Positions 41,105 to 53,900 of a stretch of 64,000 nt of DNA are shown one piece after another. Positions within the stretch are counted from its first letter, which is position 1, and the number at the start of each line of letters is the position of its first letter. The notes beneath the pieces are model-generated. The model was not told the origin of the DNA, did no database searches, and was given only the letters and a program-made list of their open reading frames with translations. Both the position numbers and the translations under genes were made by a program. Source of the DNA: Ixodes scapularis (Eukaryota > Arthropoda > Arachnida > Ixodida > Ixodidae). Location of the stretch: NCBI RefSeq assembly GCF_016920785.2, contig NW_024609884.1, positions 84,064,069-84,128,068 of the forward strand, given 5' to 3'.

Positions 41105-41235
41105 GGCGCCGCGAGGCGGCGCGGCGCCTCCGTATACGTAGGACGTACGTCCGCATACGCGCGGCGTCTGTGTCTGCAGACGACGTGCGTATGCGGACGT
41201 CCTACGTATGCGAAGGCGCCGCGCCGCCTCACGGC
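41105..41235. repeat. GC-rich palindrome between the inverted arrays
   Basis: GAGGCGGCGCGGCGCCTCCGTATACGTAGGACG... folds back on ...CGTCCTACGTATGCGAAGGCGCCGCGCCGCCTC, with the centre at about 41,173. Confidence 0.75.
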
Positions 41236-41261
41236 GCGGCGCCCTTGAAGTCGTTTTAGAG

Positions 41262-41445
41262 GTCATCGTAAAGGTTGTTATAGACGTCGTATTTGACGTC
41301 ATCCCTTAGGACGTCGTCCTTGAGATCACCCTAGATGTCACTCTAGACGTCGCCCTCGACATCGTCCTAGACAGCGTCCTTGATTTCGTCCTTGAGATCG
41401 CCCTACAGGTCGTCCGAAAGGTCGTCCTCTAGGATGTCGTCCTAG
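41262..41445 (-). repeat. GACGACCTCTAG minisatellite, reverse orientation
   Basis: Units such as GTCGTCCT(C)TAG and GTCCTTGAGATC(A/G)CCCTAGA are the complement of the array at 40,331-40,605. Confidence 0.75.
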
Positions 41446-41538
41446 CAAGCACGATAAACCCGCGCCACGCATACAAGGAGCGGCAGTACGCACACATTCA
41501 CATGTGCGCCCAAGCTACGAACCAATTATCAGTTTCAG

Positions 41539-41590
41539 TTGAGCTAGCTGGTACATGGTCAATGATGGTGGTGAAACAGCTTGAACATTA
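41539..41590 (-). other. tail motif of hairpin-type element, site D
   Basis: On the minus strand ATGTACCAGCTAGCTCAACT is preceded by one arm containing GTTCAAGCTG. No complete hairpin remains. Confidence 0.4.
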
Positions 41591-41599
41591 AACGATTAC

Positions 41600-43820
41600 T
41601 CAGAGACAGAAGATTACACGGATACGAAGCAATCAGTCAACTTTGAAGTGGCGCGCTGCAGTCGCTCTGACTTCAATGATTGCGTCCTAAACTATTCATA
41701 AAATAAAGTGCTTACTCAAAATTCGCATCGTCGTATTCAAAGTGAGCTGCGTCGTGAGTTCCATGATGACGAATGCTATCGCAATTCATAGACAACCAAC
41801 AATAGTGGCTTCTGCAGCCAATTTTTATGTTTTCAACGTAGACACATTTAATAACATATTTGTCATTAAAATAAAATAAAAATATCACTGGGGTGAAAAT
41901 TATTTGGGCTTGACTGCCGCAACACAATTTGCAGGTGTATAATAGGCTTTCGGACAGCACAGGATAAAACGTGTTAGCAAAGCCACATTTCGTGGTGGTG
42001 TGCCTATTACGGCCTCACGAGTGTCATGTGAACTTCGTTTGATTTGAAGCGGAATTACAGGTGTTAGCAAAAATAAAAGGAAAGGAAAGGCAAAAAAAAA
42101 AAAAAAAAACTCCTTAGCCTCAAACTTTCTTTTTTTTTTTTTTTTATTAAGCAGTGACATGGCTTTTGTGGCGTCCCGAAAGTTGTAATCCAAATTAGAA
42201 CGGTAGGTGAGCATTTCTCCGGTCCGTGGCACAAATGGTGAGCGTACTCTGGAATGAACTTATTCAGACTCAGTGAGCTTTTCTCCGGGATTGTGCGCAG
42301 AGGTCTGGCACGAAGCCCAAAAGGAAGCAGAGGGAGCGACATCACGGGCACGCTTAGACGGGTTAGTTTCGGTTTGAAGCCGTGTTCGAGGACGACATTT
42401 CTCGCCTAGTAGCGCCCACTACGAATGTTTTAATCAAGATTTCACGTCAAGGCTAGGTTACGGGGAGGTCGAACGTCAATTCTTCGACTAAATTATGTGC
42501 CAACCATTAAAAATTAAAAAGAAAAAAAACGTTAGTCAAATCTTTTTAGCTAAGAAATTAACCGATTTCTTTTCTTGTCGCCTCCATGGATTCTAACTCA
42601 GACCAAGAGATAACAAAAAAAACGAATATAAAATTATTTTTTTTTAGTCTTCTTAATATACTCTTCATTTTCAGATTTCCGAAGTATTCGTTTTTCACCT
42701 GCGTGTGTGTGTGTGTGTGTTTTTCTGGCGGCCTGTAATATGTTTTCGATAAAATAAAGAAATAAACGGCAAAAATGAGCGTCTTGTGCTCTATCTCAAT
42801 CGTTGCTTCGTTAGAGAGAAGCTAGGCAAATGGAACCAAAAATGTGCTTCGACTGTAACTGCAGTGGTATAGCTATAGTCGAGTATAGTGACCGATACAA
42901 TTGTTTTCTTTCCGCGCACTTGCGTCATAGACTCGTTCGACTTGTTTTTGTAACAGCTGGAACTTGCATGCCACCCTTTTTTGTTTCGCTGTCGACGAGC
43001 TAACGTTTAAAAACAGGCGGGGCAATGACGCAAAATCTTGTACGAAGAGTACATACTCGGGCCGGCGACTTCGAAGCGTGCTCACTGCCTGGGAATCTAG
43101 AGCGTTGCAACGTCACGGTGCTGCAGTTGTGCGCGGACTAACACTGAAAACAAAAACGACGTCGTCGGTACGAGAAACGAAAAACATGCATGACGACATG
43201 ACGGGACAAAACACGTGTCCCCGCTTCGCCGTTCATTGCCCTCGGTGTATTTTCTTGAATTCCAAGAAAAAGTTGGGAGGATTCGACATCGGAACGCGCG
43301 CGAACACTTTTTTTTTAACGCTCTCTCTATCTTTTGCTTTTATTGAACAATGCTCGATGTAAGATTGCCAGCGTTTTACTAAATGACCCCAAGTCCCAAT
43401 GAGAATACTTCAGTCACGCGTGCACCAGAGGTTGACGGGCAAACAACCACCGACAGCGCTCTGGTTACACCATATAGTTGTTTGTCCCTTTTATTTGTGT
43501 GTATTTGTTTTCCTGCCCTGTGTCAGGTTAAGTTATGTCCCCATAGCCGGGCGTGCCGGATTCGGTTTGAGCGCCTCAATGTTGCCGACTGAGGCGTCCT
43601 ACATTCGGTCGGAGACGGCGCCGAAAGACCCAAAACGGTGTGATAATGAATTTACGCAAGCGAGCAAATTTAAAAAAAAAGAAAAGAAAAACACACACAC
43701 ACACACATACACAAAATGCTTAAGGAAAAAAAGTTTTTTTTTTTTTTTTTTTTTTTTTACTGCAAACATGAAATAAACGTCGCTGAACACCCAGTCCGGT
43801 CCACAGCGCTAGCAGTCCGG
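41600..43820. other. no gene supported; simple repeats
   Basis: AT-rich non-coding sequence with poly-A/T runs (about 42,090-42,145, 43,672-43,755) and (GT)n at about 42,702-42,720. Open frames of up to about 130 codons near 43,000-43,780 show no recognisable domain. Confidence 0.5.
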
Positions 43821-43824
43821 ACCA

Positions 43825-44145
43825 CGGCCTGCCGTTGTCGGATGCTTAAAGTTAAAAGCGATTTTCGGAAATCTTTTTAATGGGACAATGGGGCCTGCTC
43901 CCGGTAACTGACGCCATTCCTCTCCATCTGGGGCCCTAATCTGGACACTTGGCGAAAACGTCGGCGAGAAATCCGGCGGCTCTGACTGGCCGGCGCCAAG
44001 GTCAAGTGCGGCGCGGGCAAATCACGGCCGCCAGATTTCTCGCCGGGTTTTTCGCCAAGTGTACTTCGTCGGCCGCCATTTTTTCATTAAGATTTTCTGA
44101 AAATCGCTAACAGCTTTTAAATCCGACAACGGCAAGTTCTGAAAC
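43825..44145. mobile_element. foldback MITE with a nested CCCTAATCTGGACA MITE
   Basis: The outer arms (GCCGTTGTCGGAT..., AGCGATTTTC(G/A)GAAA) face each other at 43,829-43,885 and 44,078-44,138. Between them lies the ~140-bp palindrome CCCTAATCTGGACACTTGGCGA...TCGCCAAGTG (43,930-44,065), a sibling of 55,857-56,002. Confidence 0.7.
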
Positions 44146-44339
44146 TTCGGCATCTGGTTCGAACCGCCAGATCTACAGTTGGGTCGAGACAGAGCGTTCG
44201 GCAATACATCTTTATTTTTGCAATAAAATAATTTTTTTTTTGCATATATTTGTAGTTGTGGATGTGACGGGGATTGGGAACACTGTTGCGTTGTCCGTTT
44301 TTTATTTCGCCCGTTTCATAATTGAAAGTACAAGCGTTT

Positions 44340-44729
44340 TATCTGTTTCTGCTACGCAGGCCTCAGTGCGCGTTTTTGCGAAAGCCCGGGCACATCTTGC
44401 TGGGCTGGTGAATGTCTCTGGCCTGCAAGAAAGCGTGGGCTCCCGTGCCCAGGCAGGCGACACCATGGACCGCAATACGCGCGGAGCCGCAGGTTGGACT
44501 CGCGCCGGGCAGGAAGGACAACGGCGGCTGCCGACAGCTGGAAGACTGGGCGAGGCGAGCGAACCAAGGACCCGCCGCGCGCAGCCTGCGCTCAGGAACG
44601 CCTCCTGCGAGCAGCTGCCACGGAGAGACGTCAGAGCTGCGCAGGAGATAAAGGCGGCGCCAGCTTCCCCTCGGCGAGGCAGAGAGCGCACGTCACACAC
44701 TCGCGGATTGACACAGCGAGCCTGTCGAC
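44340..44729 (+). promoter_or_regulatory. probable promoter/5' UTR of the host gene
   Basis: A GC- and CpG-rich stretch lies immediately before the first ATG of the eight-exon gene, in contrast with AT-rich flanks. No convincing TATA box. Overlapping open frames on both strands here reflect base composition. The transcription start cannot be fixed from sequence. Confidence 0.4.
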
Positions 44730-44946
44730 ATGGCGGTGCCGGAATTGCGTTGTCAAGATGTGGACGACACGGCCGAAGGAGACCTCGGACTGTCCGACGA
44801 GTACGATCGTCGACGATGTTGCCCACCGTCCGCGTCGATGGAGGACCTGTCGCGGACCCTGATCGTCAGTCCCGTCCTGTCCGCTGCGTCGTCGTTCGAC
44901 TCGCTCCTCGGGGCCAACGGTCACCAGTCCTGGACGCCCAGTCCTG
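44730..44946 (+). CDS. host gene exon 1
   Basis: ATG at 44,730, 72 codons plus one base. Contains LGLSDEYDRRRCCPPSASME and LIVSPVLSAASSFDSLLGAN, a Ser/Pro-rich stretch with possible phosphosites. Donor CCTG|GTAAGC. Reading beyond the donor continues open to 45,146 but loses protein character. Confidence 0.72.
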
Positions 44947-47900
44947 GTAAGCCTGCCGGCCGGTCCAAGCTGGACCCAGGAGGTGCGCCTTCTCAGCGGC
45001 CGGCTATGCGCTTTGTTCGTCGTGACGTCGCAGCACCGCGCTCACATGTGCTGAACGCCGGCAACAGTAGGCTACCGCGTTCCCTCTCCAGATGGCCCAA
45101 GTTCAAATCCCAGTCAGGTCGCGGGTCCGCATCAACAACTGGATGAATCGAGGACGAAAACAAATGCCCGAGCTCCAACCGCTTATGCGGAGTTTCGTTT
45201 TCATTTCTAGCGTGGATGTCGTCTTACTTCGGTACACGGCTGTCCGAGTAATATACTTCAGATCCCTTCCATGTGCCGGAAGTTCGCCAGTAGAGAATAA
45301 CCACCGATAACCGCCTATTTCTTTCTGCCGAATCTTGTGGGGAAAAAAATAATACCATCCAGTACAAGAAGTTCTTTACTGTATCTTTGAGGGGCAACAT
45401 GCAACGAGACGCGTGAAGTATACATGTACTGACGTCAACACCAGTGGCCCTTGTGGTGGTCGTGCCGCAGAGCGCGTACCTTCGGCAGCATCCATTTTGC
45501 AACAGCGAATTTCTTTTCGTTCGCAAGAGCAAGTAGGAATGACCAGTGCTCAAAGCCTTCCACCGGTAGCAGGGGGTCCCTGTGGTGGTCACTTCGGGAA
45601 AGGGGGGAGTTAGTGGGACATATTTTGACCGGCAGCTTTAAACTAATACCATGCACATGCATCCAAACGCTGACACGGCGTTTGGCTGACACATCCGAAC
45701 GCTGCGTCAGAAACACGCCCAAATGATTCGTATCTTCGCCGCTAGGGTGCGCGACAGTTGGATCTATTCCCAAAGGGGTCTCAGACCGTCCCGTCGAAAT
45801 CCGTGGGGGCTCTGAGAGACCCCCACGGATTTCACTGGGAATGGGAATGACCCAGAATGACCACCCAGACGGGGCGCTGACGTCACGTGCAAGCCAGTGC
45901 CAGCGGTGGCATGCAGGGCCCCCCCTAACAGATCAACTACACCAACTCAACTCTCTGACGCGACACCACGCGACACCTATGCGGCGGCGCTGCTACCTGG
46001 TATGGGCAAAGGTTGGCTTGTGTGTAAACAGTGTTGTCTCGGAAACAAATAAATTCTCACGTAAATCGTGATCGTACGGAGCAATGCAGAGTTAGCGTAT
46101 ATCTGGTTGGTAGAGTTTCGCGTCTTGGGAATGCGTATCAGACGGATGTGAACTTCGCATCTGGCGTGGAAGATCAGTTATCGCACGTGACAGCCGTGCC
46201 GGATGGGAAAAAAAGAAAAACGAGGAAACGGGCGGTGATAGAACGCAAACGGATTCCCGACACAACCCTAGCTCCTCGATACACTGTACTTGATGCTGTG
46301 CAATCGAGACATGCGCCGCGTGTTTCAGGGGAGATCGGTGACCGCGTGTGTTGGCGCACTACAGCTTGGAGCTCGTGCAGTGCATGGAAGCTCGCGCTGC
46401 GGGACCCGGGGTAGCCCGCCGTACACAGGCATTCTCAGTCGATACCGCCTAGAAGACGAGCAGTACTGCTAAATACATCGCACAAAAGACAGTGTGCAGA
46501 CACGTTCCTTGCATGACATTGGTCAGACAAAAACTACCTGCAGACATGTTCGAAGCGTACACGGAGCAAACACGCTCCGAAGATGCTGGAGGCCGCATCT
46601 AATTCTGTCACCATGTCTCCAGCGTCCACCCTGTCTGGTGTACGAGGTATGATAAGCGTGAGCGCGGCTTTACTAGATGCCCGACCCACCCCAAGCGGCA
46701 AACACGCTCAAAGAACCACTGACGCCCCACTTTTTTATTTTATTTTTATTATTATTATTGCTGTTGTTGTTGCAAACGACAGGCAATCGGTCCTAGACAT
46801 ATCATCCTCGAAATCTGAAGCTTGGGAACTGCGTGTTTGTAAAGAAAAAATAAATAGTTCCCAAAAGCCAGATTTGCAGCTCCCGCGGGAATCAATGGCG
46901 CCGGAAGATTGAAAACCAGAAGTGTTGTTTAACTTTCTCTCTTTCCTCTCTCACCGATCACGGGCGTGTGCGCCAAATAATACGGCGAGCAAGGCTGTGT
47001 TCCAAAATTTACTCGATCCGACTCCGTTTCAAAACTTCCTCGCGCTTACTCGATGAAGTCAGAACAAGCGTTTCAGAAGCGGGTTGTTTACTCCGGAGTA
47101 ATTACTCACGCTACCCTCCTCCATCGGAGGGTAACGTCGGATCAAATCGAGTAAACACGTTTCGTGTCGTCGTCTGCTTTCTGCGCCCACAGCCGCCAAA
47201 GCTCGTTTGCTCCGTTGGCTTTGGTAACAGACGTTCGAAATGACAGAGAATGAGGTGCAGCCATTTCTGTGTGGTCATTGCGACTTGCTGTTTTTGGCGT
47301 ACGCATTACATCCAGACAGTGCACCTTCGCAGGAAGGCATATCGGTTATTACCAGAGTGCGAGTGTTAACAGGAGATTCTCCGTACCCTCGTCCTCGACG
47401 AGGGAGGGAACTCGTATTCTAACGTTCAGGGCTGTAAATGTTCGAACGCAGTGAATAATGTATAAGTTTTTTTGTTTTTTTTTTCTTAGAGTGTGTTTAT
47501 AAGACGATAACGCTTGTAAAGCAGTGAGGGCTTCGAAGATTTCATGTAAATGACCAGTCAACAATCCCACCCCATCTCTCTCCCCAAGAAATATAGTGGT
47601 TTGGAAGTTCTCTCTGTGATTTTGTAATCATATTCGGGTCAAAGCGAAGGTAAGTTGCATATCACTGTTGCGAAAGCCCCCTGCGCTGTACCGCTACACC
47701 GCGTGGAAGCAATTTCCGTGAAACGTAATCGGTGCAAATTACGATGCGTGGAACGTATACATTTAGGGCACCTGGACTAGAATTACAGCCGATTGCGCTG
47801 ATTAATAAAAGCAAATTTTCGGTGTCTAACTGAAAGGAGTAATAGTTTTGATCTCAATATCGCGTCGCGCATATTGCTGTCACTGCTGCGTTACGCGCCA

Positions 47901-50900
47901 GCCCAGAAATGCTATAACCCAAAAACGCGCCAAACAAAAAAAAAGAAAAAAGTTTAGACAACAGTTGGTGCTTCGTCACTACCACTACCCGGCTCAAATC
48001 TTATTCCGTCATTGCAAACATGAAGCGAACCCGGCAGGGGGTGGAGGACGTAAAAGTTAAAACAGCGCGGTTCTTTTTTTTTTTTTTTCTGGGTTAGGTT
48101 ACGGCATTTTAAATGGTTCCAGAACAAAAAAAAAGAAGTATGAATGTTGGGGGTGGTCAGTGGCCCTTGAAGTTCGACGACACTAAGCGATAAAGCAGAC
48201 GCCTCTAGCAGACGATGCTGCTCATTCGGGCTACCTGGGGGGCGCTTAGGGGATCTACTAGTGATGACGTTTAGAGGACGAAACGCTCAGGCCTTGTCCT
48301 CTAGGGGGTATTGGCTTCATTGACACCCACACGTCTGATGCCGTTTCCGTCTCTCACGTGGCATTCCAAGCGGCACATGAGGACAAATGCAAATCAAGCT
48401 ATCCTTTAACACGTGTCACCATCTGTATTTGATATTAAAAAACTGGAACTTGCCGTAACTAAATGGGTACGTTTGTGATTGAATACTGACCTTCACGTGA
48501 AATCTATCGACATGCAGTTTCTAGAAAATTTAATATGAAAAGATGCTTCGGTAATTTCATGTCTCGTTATTTTCGTTAGTTGACGTAATTCCGTTTTTAT
48601 TGCACGATGAGAAAACAGAATTTTAAACTTTATTTTTTATTAAAATATGAGCATTCTATGTGCAGTGTTTTGCTTACTTTTTAATTTGCTATATCCAACA
48701 GACCGTTTACATAAATTATTGTGGTCATTAGGACGTTATATATCCAGAAAAATATTGTTGAATATCAGAAGCTAAGTCTATTAAAGATTAAATAATAAAC
48801 TAATAACTAAGAATAAACCTAATACCGAGGCATTAAAGTAGAGTTGAAGAATAGTTCTTTAATTGACCATTAACTTTACGATTCTAGAATACATAGAAGA
48901 AAAAAGTTATAACCCGTAAAAAAAAAAAAAAAAAAATAGCAAAACGGAATTCACGGAGGGATTAGTTCATCTGTTCACACCTCAGGTGTCGCTGTGTTTT
49001 ACCTTGCGGGTTGCGTAAATGTTTTTTTTTTTTTTTTTACCCGGAGTTAAATTTAAGTTTAAGCTTTCATACTATGAGAACAAAATGTATTCGAAAAGTA
49101 TTTGAAGATGGTCAAATTTCTCATTGTGTGTTTATCTTGTACTTAAACACCTTTGCAAAAAGTGTAATTGAATTTGTAATTACGTACATTTTTGTCGAAG
49201 TATGTAATATTTGTATTTCAATATATTTTTGGAAGTGTTTCGCCTACCCCTGCCGTAGACGTACCGCAACCCAGACCCACCTTCTTTTCTTGAAACAAGG
49301 TCGCGCTGCAAAAATTGGCTGGAAAAACGGACACCTATAGCTGCAGCTCATGTGTTCCCCCAAGGAGAACAATAGTGCACTTCACCCTGTGCAGTTTCAA
49401 GACACGCTTCGTTTCTGTGAGAAACGAAAACCGAGAACAACACACTCGAGAGCGCGGTGTTCACCTGAAGGAGAAACCCCCGTACGTAGCTGCCTGACGT
49501 CAGCCGGCGACGCGTCTCTCCTCGCCTCCGACGCGGAGCCAGCGTCGGAGTCGCTGGCATGTAGGGAAATCACTGCTCCGGCACAAAACACGTTCCGTCT
49601 CTCTTGTCCCGCCGTTTTTCCGTCATTGCACGCGTTGTCTACATGCCACTGAACGGAACCGATCGCAATCCATTTCACTCAATTATTTAAAAAAAAAACT
49701 GCAGAAAAACAACACAGCGACAACGCGAACCACGCGATCCCAAGCAGTACGACAACACGGCAATCCGAGCGGGGAGGAGCACGCCTGTTACCCGCAGCAC
49801 CCCCTGCTAAAGCACTACATCCAGTGCTTTACCCCCTGGCGTCCTTGCGCGCCGTCATCGCTGCGCCGACCTCCTCCCTCCGTTGCTTCTCGGCGTGGAC
49901 GACACACTGCCCAGTTCTAGTACACCATAGTTCAACCTTAAAGGAAAACTGAGGAGCTTCCTGAAAAAAGAAAATGAGAGAAGACTTCCAGAGTATTTTT
50001 ATCCCGTGAATCGGAATATCTCGATCGTTTTTTCCCGAAGATGTAACTAAACGCAAGAAAACACGAAAAACCTCCGACCAGTCGTTACGTCATAAAAGGA
50101 TCTTTCGGCCGGCAAGCGCTTGTCGCTCGTGTGGGCAGCAGCGCGCGCAACTGCAAGCCCCCGGACCGACACCAGTCGAGACGTGACCTTTTTTGACCTT
50201 TTGGAAAATCGCGAGAGTGCTCTTGCATACCTTTGATAGACGCCGGAGATGCGCGAGAGCCCGAATCTCCTTTTATGACGTCACGCTCCGGAAAGGAAGG
50301 GCTTCAGAGGTACTTTGAAAATGATTTTCTGCAGTCTCTGCGCAGCAAATGGAAAAATAATCTCGATATTCGTGATCCTGAAGGCCAAATAAGAACGATT
50401 TAGGTTTTTTTTACTCAAATACAGAACCGCTTCAGCTTCAATTTAAGCTGAGACTGCAGCCAAAGCTGCAAGCGTGAGCTGCTCCTAGCTTTGAGACATG
50501 CATTTCTAGTGCGAGCGCTCGTTCTGCGGAAAATGCTTCAAAGTAGCGACCTCGTGCTTTCGTGCTTGTGGCATTGGCTGCAGTCTCAGCTTAGAACGAA
50601 GTATAGCAGCTCAAAACACGACTCTCGGCGCAAATCGGTCTTTTGTGTCGGAGCCTGTTATTGAAATGTACAGGGATTTTGTTCCCATTTTTTCGCAGGA
50701 ACGGAGCTGCACCTTTAAAATTCGGACGATAAAGTCCACCAGTAAAATGCACCTTGAATGAAAATTTCAGCCCGCCATGTGCAGACGCCGACTGTGCCAG
50801 CTCATTTGACAGCGAGCCCCATGGTGAAAATCAGCCGAGGATTTCAGCGACACTGCCGCTCTATTTTCCAGCGGAACGGAGAACGCAGTCGCTTGAGTAC

Positions 50901-53900
50901 GTCGCCGATATAGTCAAACTAAACACCAGCACCTTGCGCCGCTGACGACCTTATTTTGACAAACCATGACACGGTTGGAGCGCCAATTGCATCCACATGC
51001 ACCGACAAACGTCAATGCCGTTTTTATTTTTAATATTGTTTAAAGAAAAGACCGGCTGTTCTTTCGTGTCTTTATTTCGAGTGCACCCTTTTCAAATATA
51101 TCCAGTCTCCAAAATCGCTTTGGACATGAGCCAGGAAACAGCATTCTCATACCTCCAGATTTTTTTGCATCCATGTGAGCCGCCACCAAATATAACTAAC
51201 AGACTTTCTTCGGGTGCTCCTCCAAATGCTGCCAAGGAAAGACGCCCCACCAATTTTGACGGGTGGTCCTCCTGTCATAACTCTGGTGTTGGTGAAACCA
51301 CATTGGAGCTACATGGATATTACAATAAGACAGGATTGGTCTCACAGCGATTTATGTTTTGTTAGAGAGAGAACATACATGATGTGCAATAAAATGTCGG
51401 ATGTTTCGATTTCGTCGAAACTGCTCTTAACGAGAAAAATTAAGGTTGCCATCGTGACGTTGCTGATTTTTGTTTCCTACAAGTCATGAGGGCTCAAATT
51501 TTATGCACCGGCGAAGTAGGCTTTGTGAACATCAGTTAATACGAGGCCTCAAGAGTTCGTAAAGACGCCCCACAACTTACGGGTGACATTATGCACTCCC
51601 GTGCATCTTGCGCTGCTTGACCGCTTTTGTGCAAGCAAAGCGCACATGAAGGCAGCCTACTCAGCTTGCCGGTGTTTGTACAAGTCACTGTATACACCAA
51701 CACGCTGTTTACAAACAAACTCGCGTTGGCCCACACTATGAGCGTGCGCAGAAACCAGACTCGCGGGAGATAAAGCGTCTGCGCATGCGCAGTGCCGACA
51801 GCAGCGCCCCCGCAGTGGCATGACATCGTGAGGAGGCGCGCACGGGGAGCGATGACGGCGTCGCGCCATCCAAGGAGCGTCGTGTTCCCGTGGGCGTACG
51901 CGGACATCACAGGGCTTACGAGTTTGCATAATTCTTCTTCTGAGAACTAAAATGGAGTTAAAAGCAATCCGACTGCTGTACTGGGAAAGGGAAACAAGAC
52001 ATACACTTGTGTTTATTGTGTTTCTTTTCGTTTGGTGGTTGTCTAGAAAACGTCAGCGCGCCCATATAATATCTAAGCATTAACAAATATGTCTCCGATG
52101 AAAATACTCCAGGTTTAAAGGTACCATGCAATGAATTTTCGGCTGGGATAAATTGGGATTTTATATCTCGTATCGTTTGGTGCGCCAAAAAATAAAACGA
52201 GTACAGGGGCGTAGAAGGCGTGAAGCCCTCTTTAAAATTCGAAAATATAGCGACTGTTTCGTACACTCTTTCCTGCGAAAGTTCTTTGCCTTTTCACTGT
52301 GATGCATCCAAGGTGCACGTCAGCCGAATCCAGCTCACGCGTGGACACGAGGACTGCGTTACTCGGACGCTCTTTAACAACCAATCCGTCGACGAGGACT
52401 TGAATTCGCGTTCGTGGCCAATGAGTGCCCTGACGGAATGACAAGTTCCATGGTGGTGCTTAAAAAGCACGCTGGAGGCTTGTGCATCACAAGCGCGTCA
52501 CGAACACGTGATTTCTCATTTGAATTGAGGAATAAAGCTAAGGAGGAACAAGTTGAAAAATCATTTTCATGGTCCCGTAACCAATTTCACGAGGGATGCG
52601 TCGGCGTCCTGGGTTGTACGACCCTAATTTCTGCGCTTTGAACTTTGAACTCCTTGTACGCAACGTCATAATTATGTGACTCGGTGTCCTGGATTTTGCT
52701 CTTGTTTTTCAGAATTTTCGTGTCAGGACAGAACCAGCTACCCCGACGAGGTACTATTAACTTTTGAGCACAGACTGGGGGCGCAGATGATGAAAATGTG
52801 CTGGGCTAATTCCAAACAACCCTTACTCATGCAGATCACTTTTCTTCAGAGCGAACTGGATATCTGCAAGAGACTCCTCAACGCCAAGTACCTAGCAGCA
52901 CACATTCTTCTCAAGCAGGTGCGTTTTGACGATGGGCAGAACGGGTCAGAAGCACGCATCTGAACCCACGGTCGCTCTTTCAGCTGCTCAAAGTAAGCGA
53001 AGAGAAAGAGCAGGGGAACAAGATAAATCACTTAAAGTTCAGGGACCTGTTCAAGGAGCTTAACACGCTGCAGTACGAGCTGCAATGCATGGAAGAACAC
53101 CTTCGGATCAGTCAGCAGAGTTGGCTGGACAAGCTCAACAGGTAAGCTCATCGGCAACGTTCCGCAACACTACGCCCTCACGATAGCTTCTACAAGCAAG
53201 CAAGCGTGCTTAGCTCGCATCCTATCGTAAGGGCGGCTGTATAGCCGTTTCCTCATAGATGGCGCTGATTTTTTTTCCAGAACGAGTTGCTCCCAGCTGC
53301 GCATGTAGCTCGTGCCCTCGGGGTTTTTATTTTTTTATTTGTTTTGCTTTTGTCCGGTGTTATTTTTAGCGTTCGTGCCTACAGAGTATTCACTGGACGC
53401 CATATTTGAGGGCGATGTTTAGAGCGCATGCTCGGAACGAGCTCACGTTAATAGGCTGCAACGACCGGCAATCTTGGTGGTGCGGAATGCACGTGGCGAA
53501 ACAACTGTGGAAGCTCGCCGACGGCAGTCGCGCACACAGCTATGGCCGCCAGTGAATACTCCCTATGCGAGTGCAAGTTCGCCTGCTTCTTGCACAGTGG
53601 TTGCGATGATGTCAGAACACCAAACTCTTACTGGCTGATTAAAAAAAAAAAAAAATTGTGCGTAGACCTTTAGGCATCTAGCATTGAAGTCTACCCACTA
53701 TCACTGCAATCAGAGCCAATCAGAGCTCGGCATCGTTCTGACGTCACTGCAACTCCTGCGCAAGAAGCAGACGACTTGCTCTCCGCATAGAGTGTGATTT
53801 ATTCTATTTTCAAAGCAATAAACGTCCTTAGAGGAAAAAAAAAACACATTTTAGTGTGTTTAGAAATTTTATCCGCATTTTAACGACTCCACTTCCTATG

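Noticed and set aside
44240..44950. A 236-codon frame overlapping exon 1
   Set aside because: Low-complexity Arg/Ala-rich translation of a GC-rich region in a different frame from the spliced gene; it does not connect to downstream exons.
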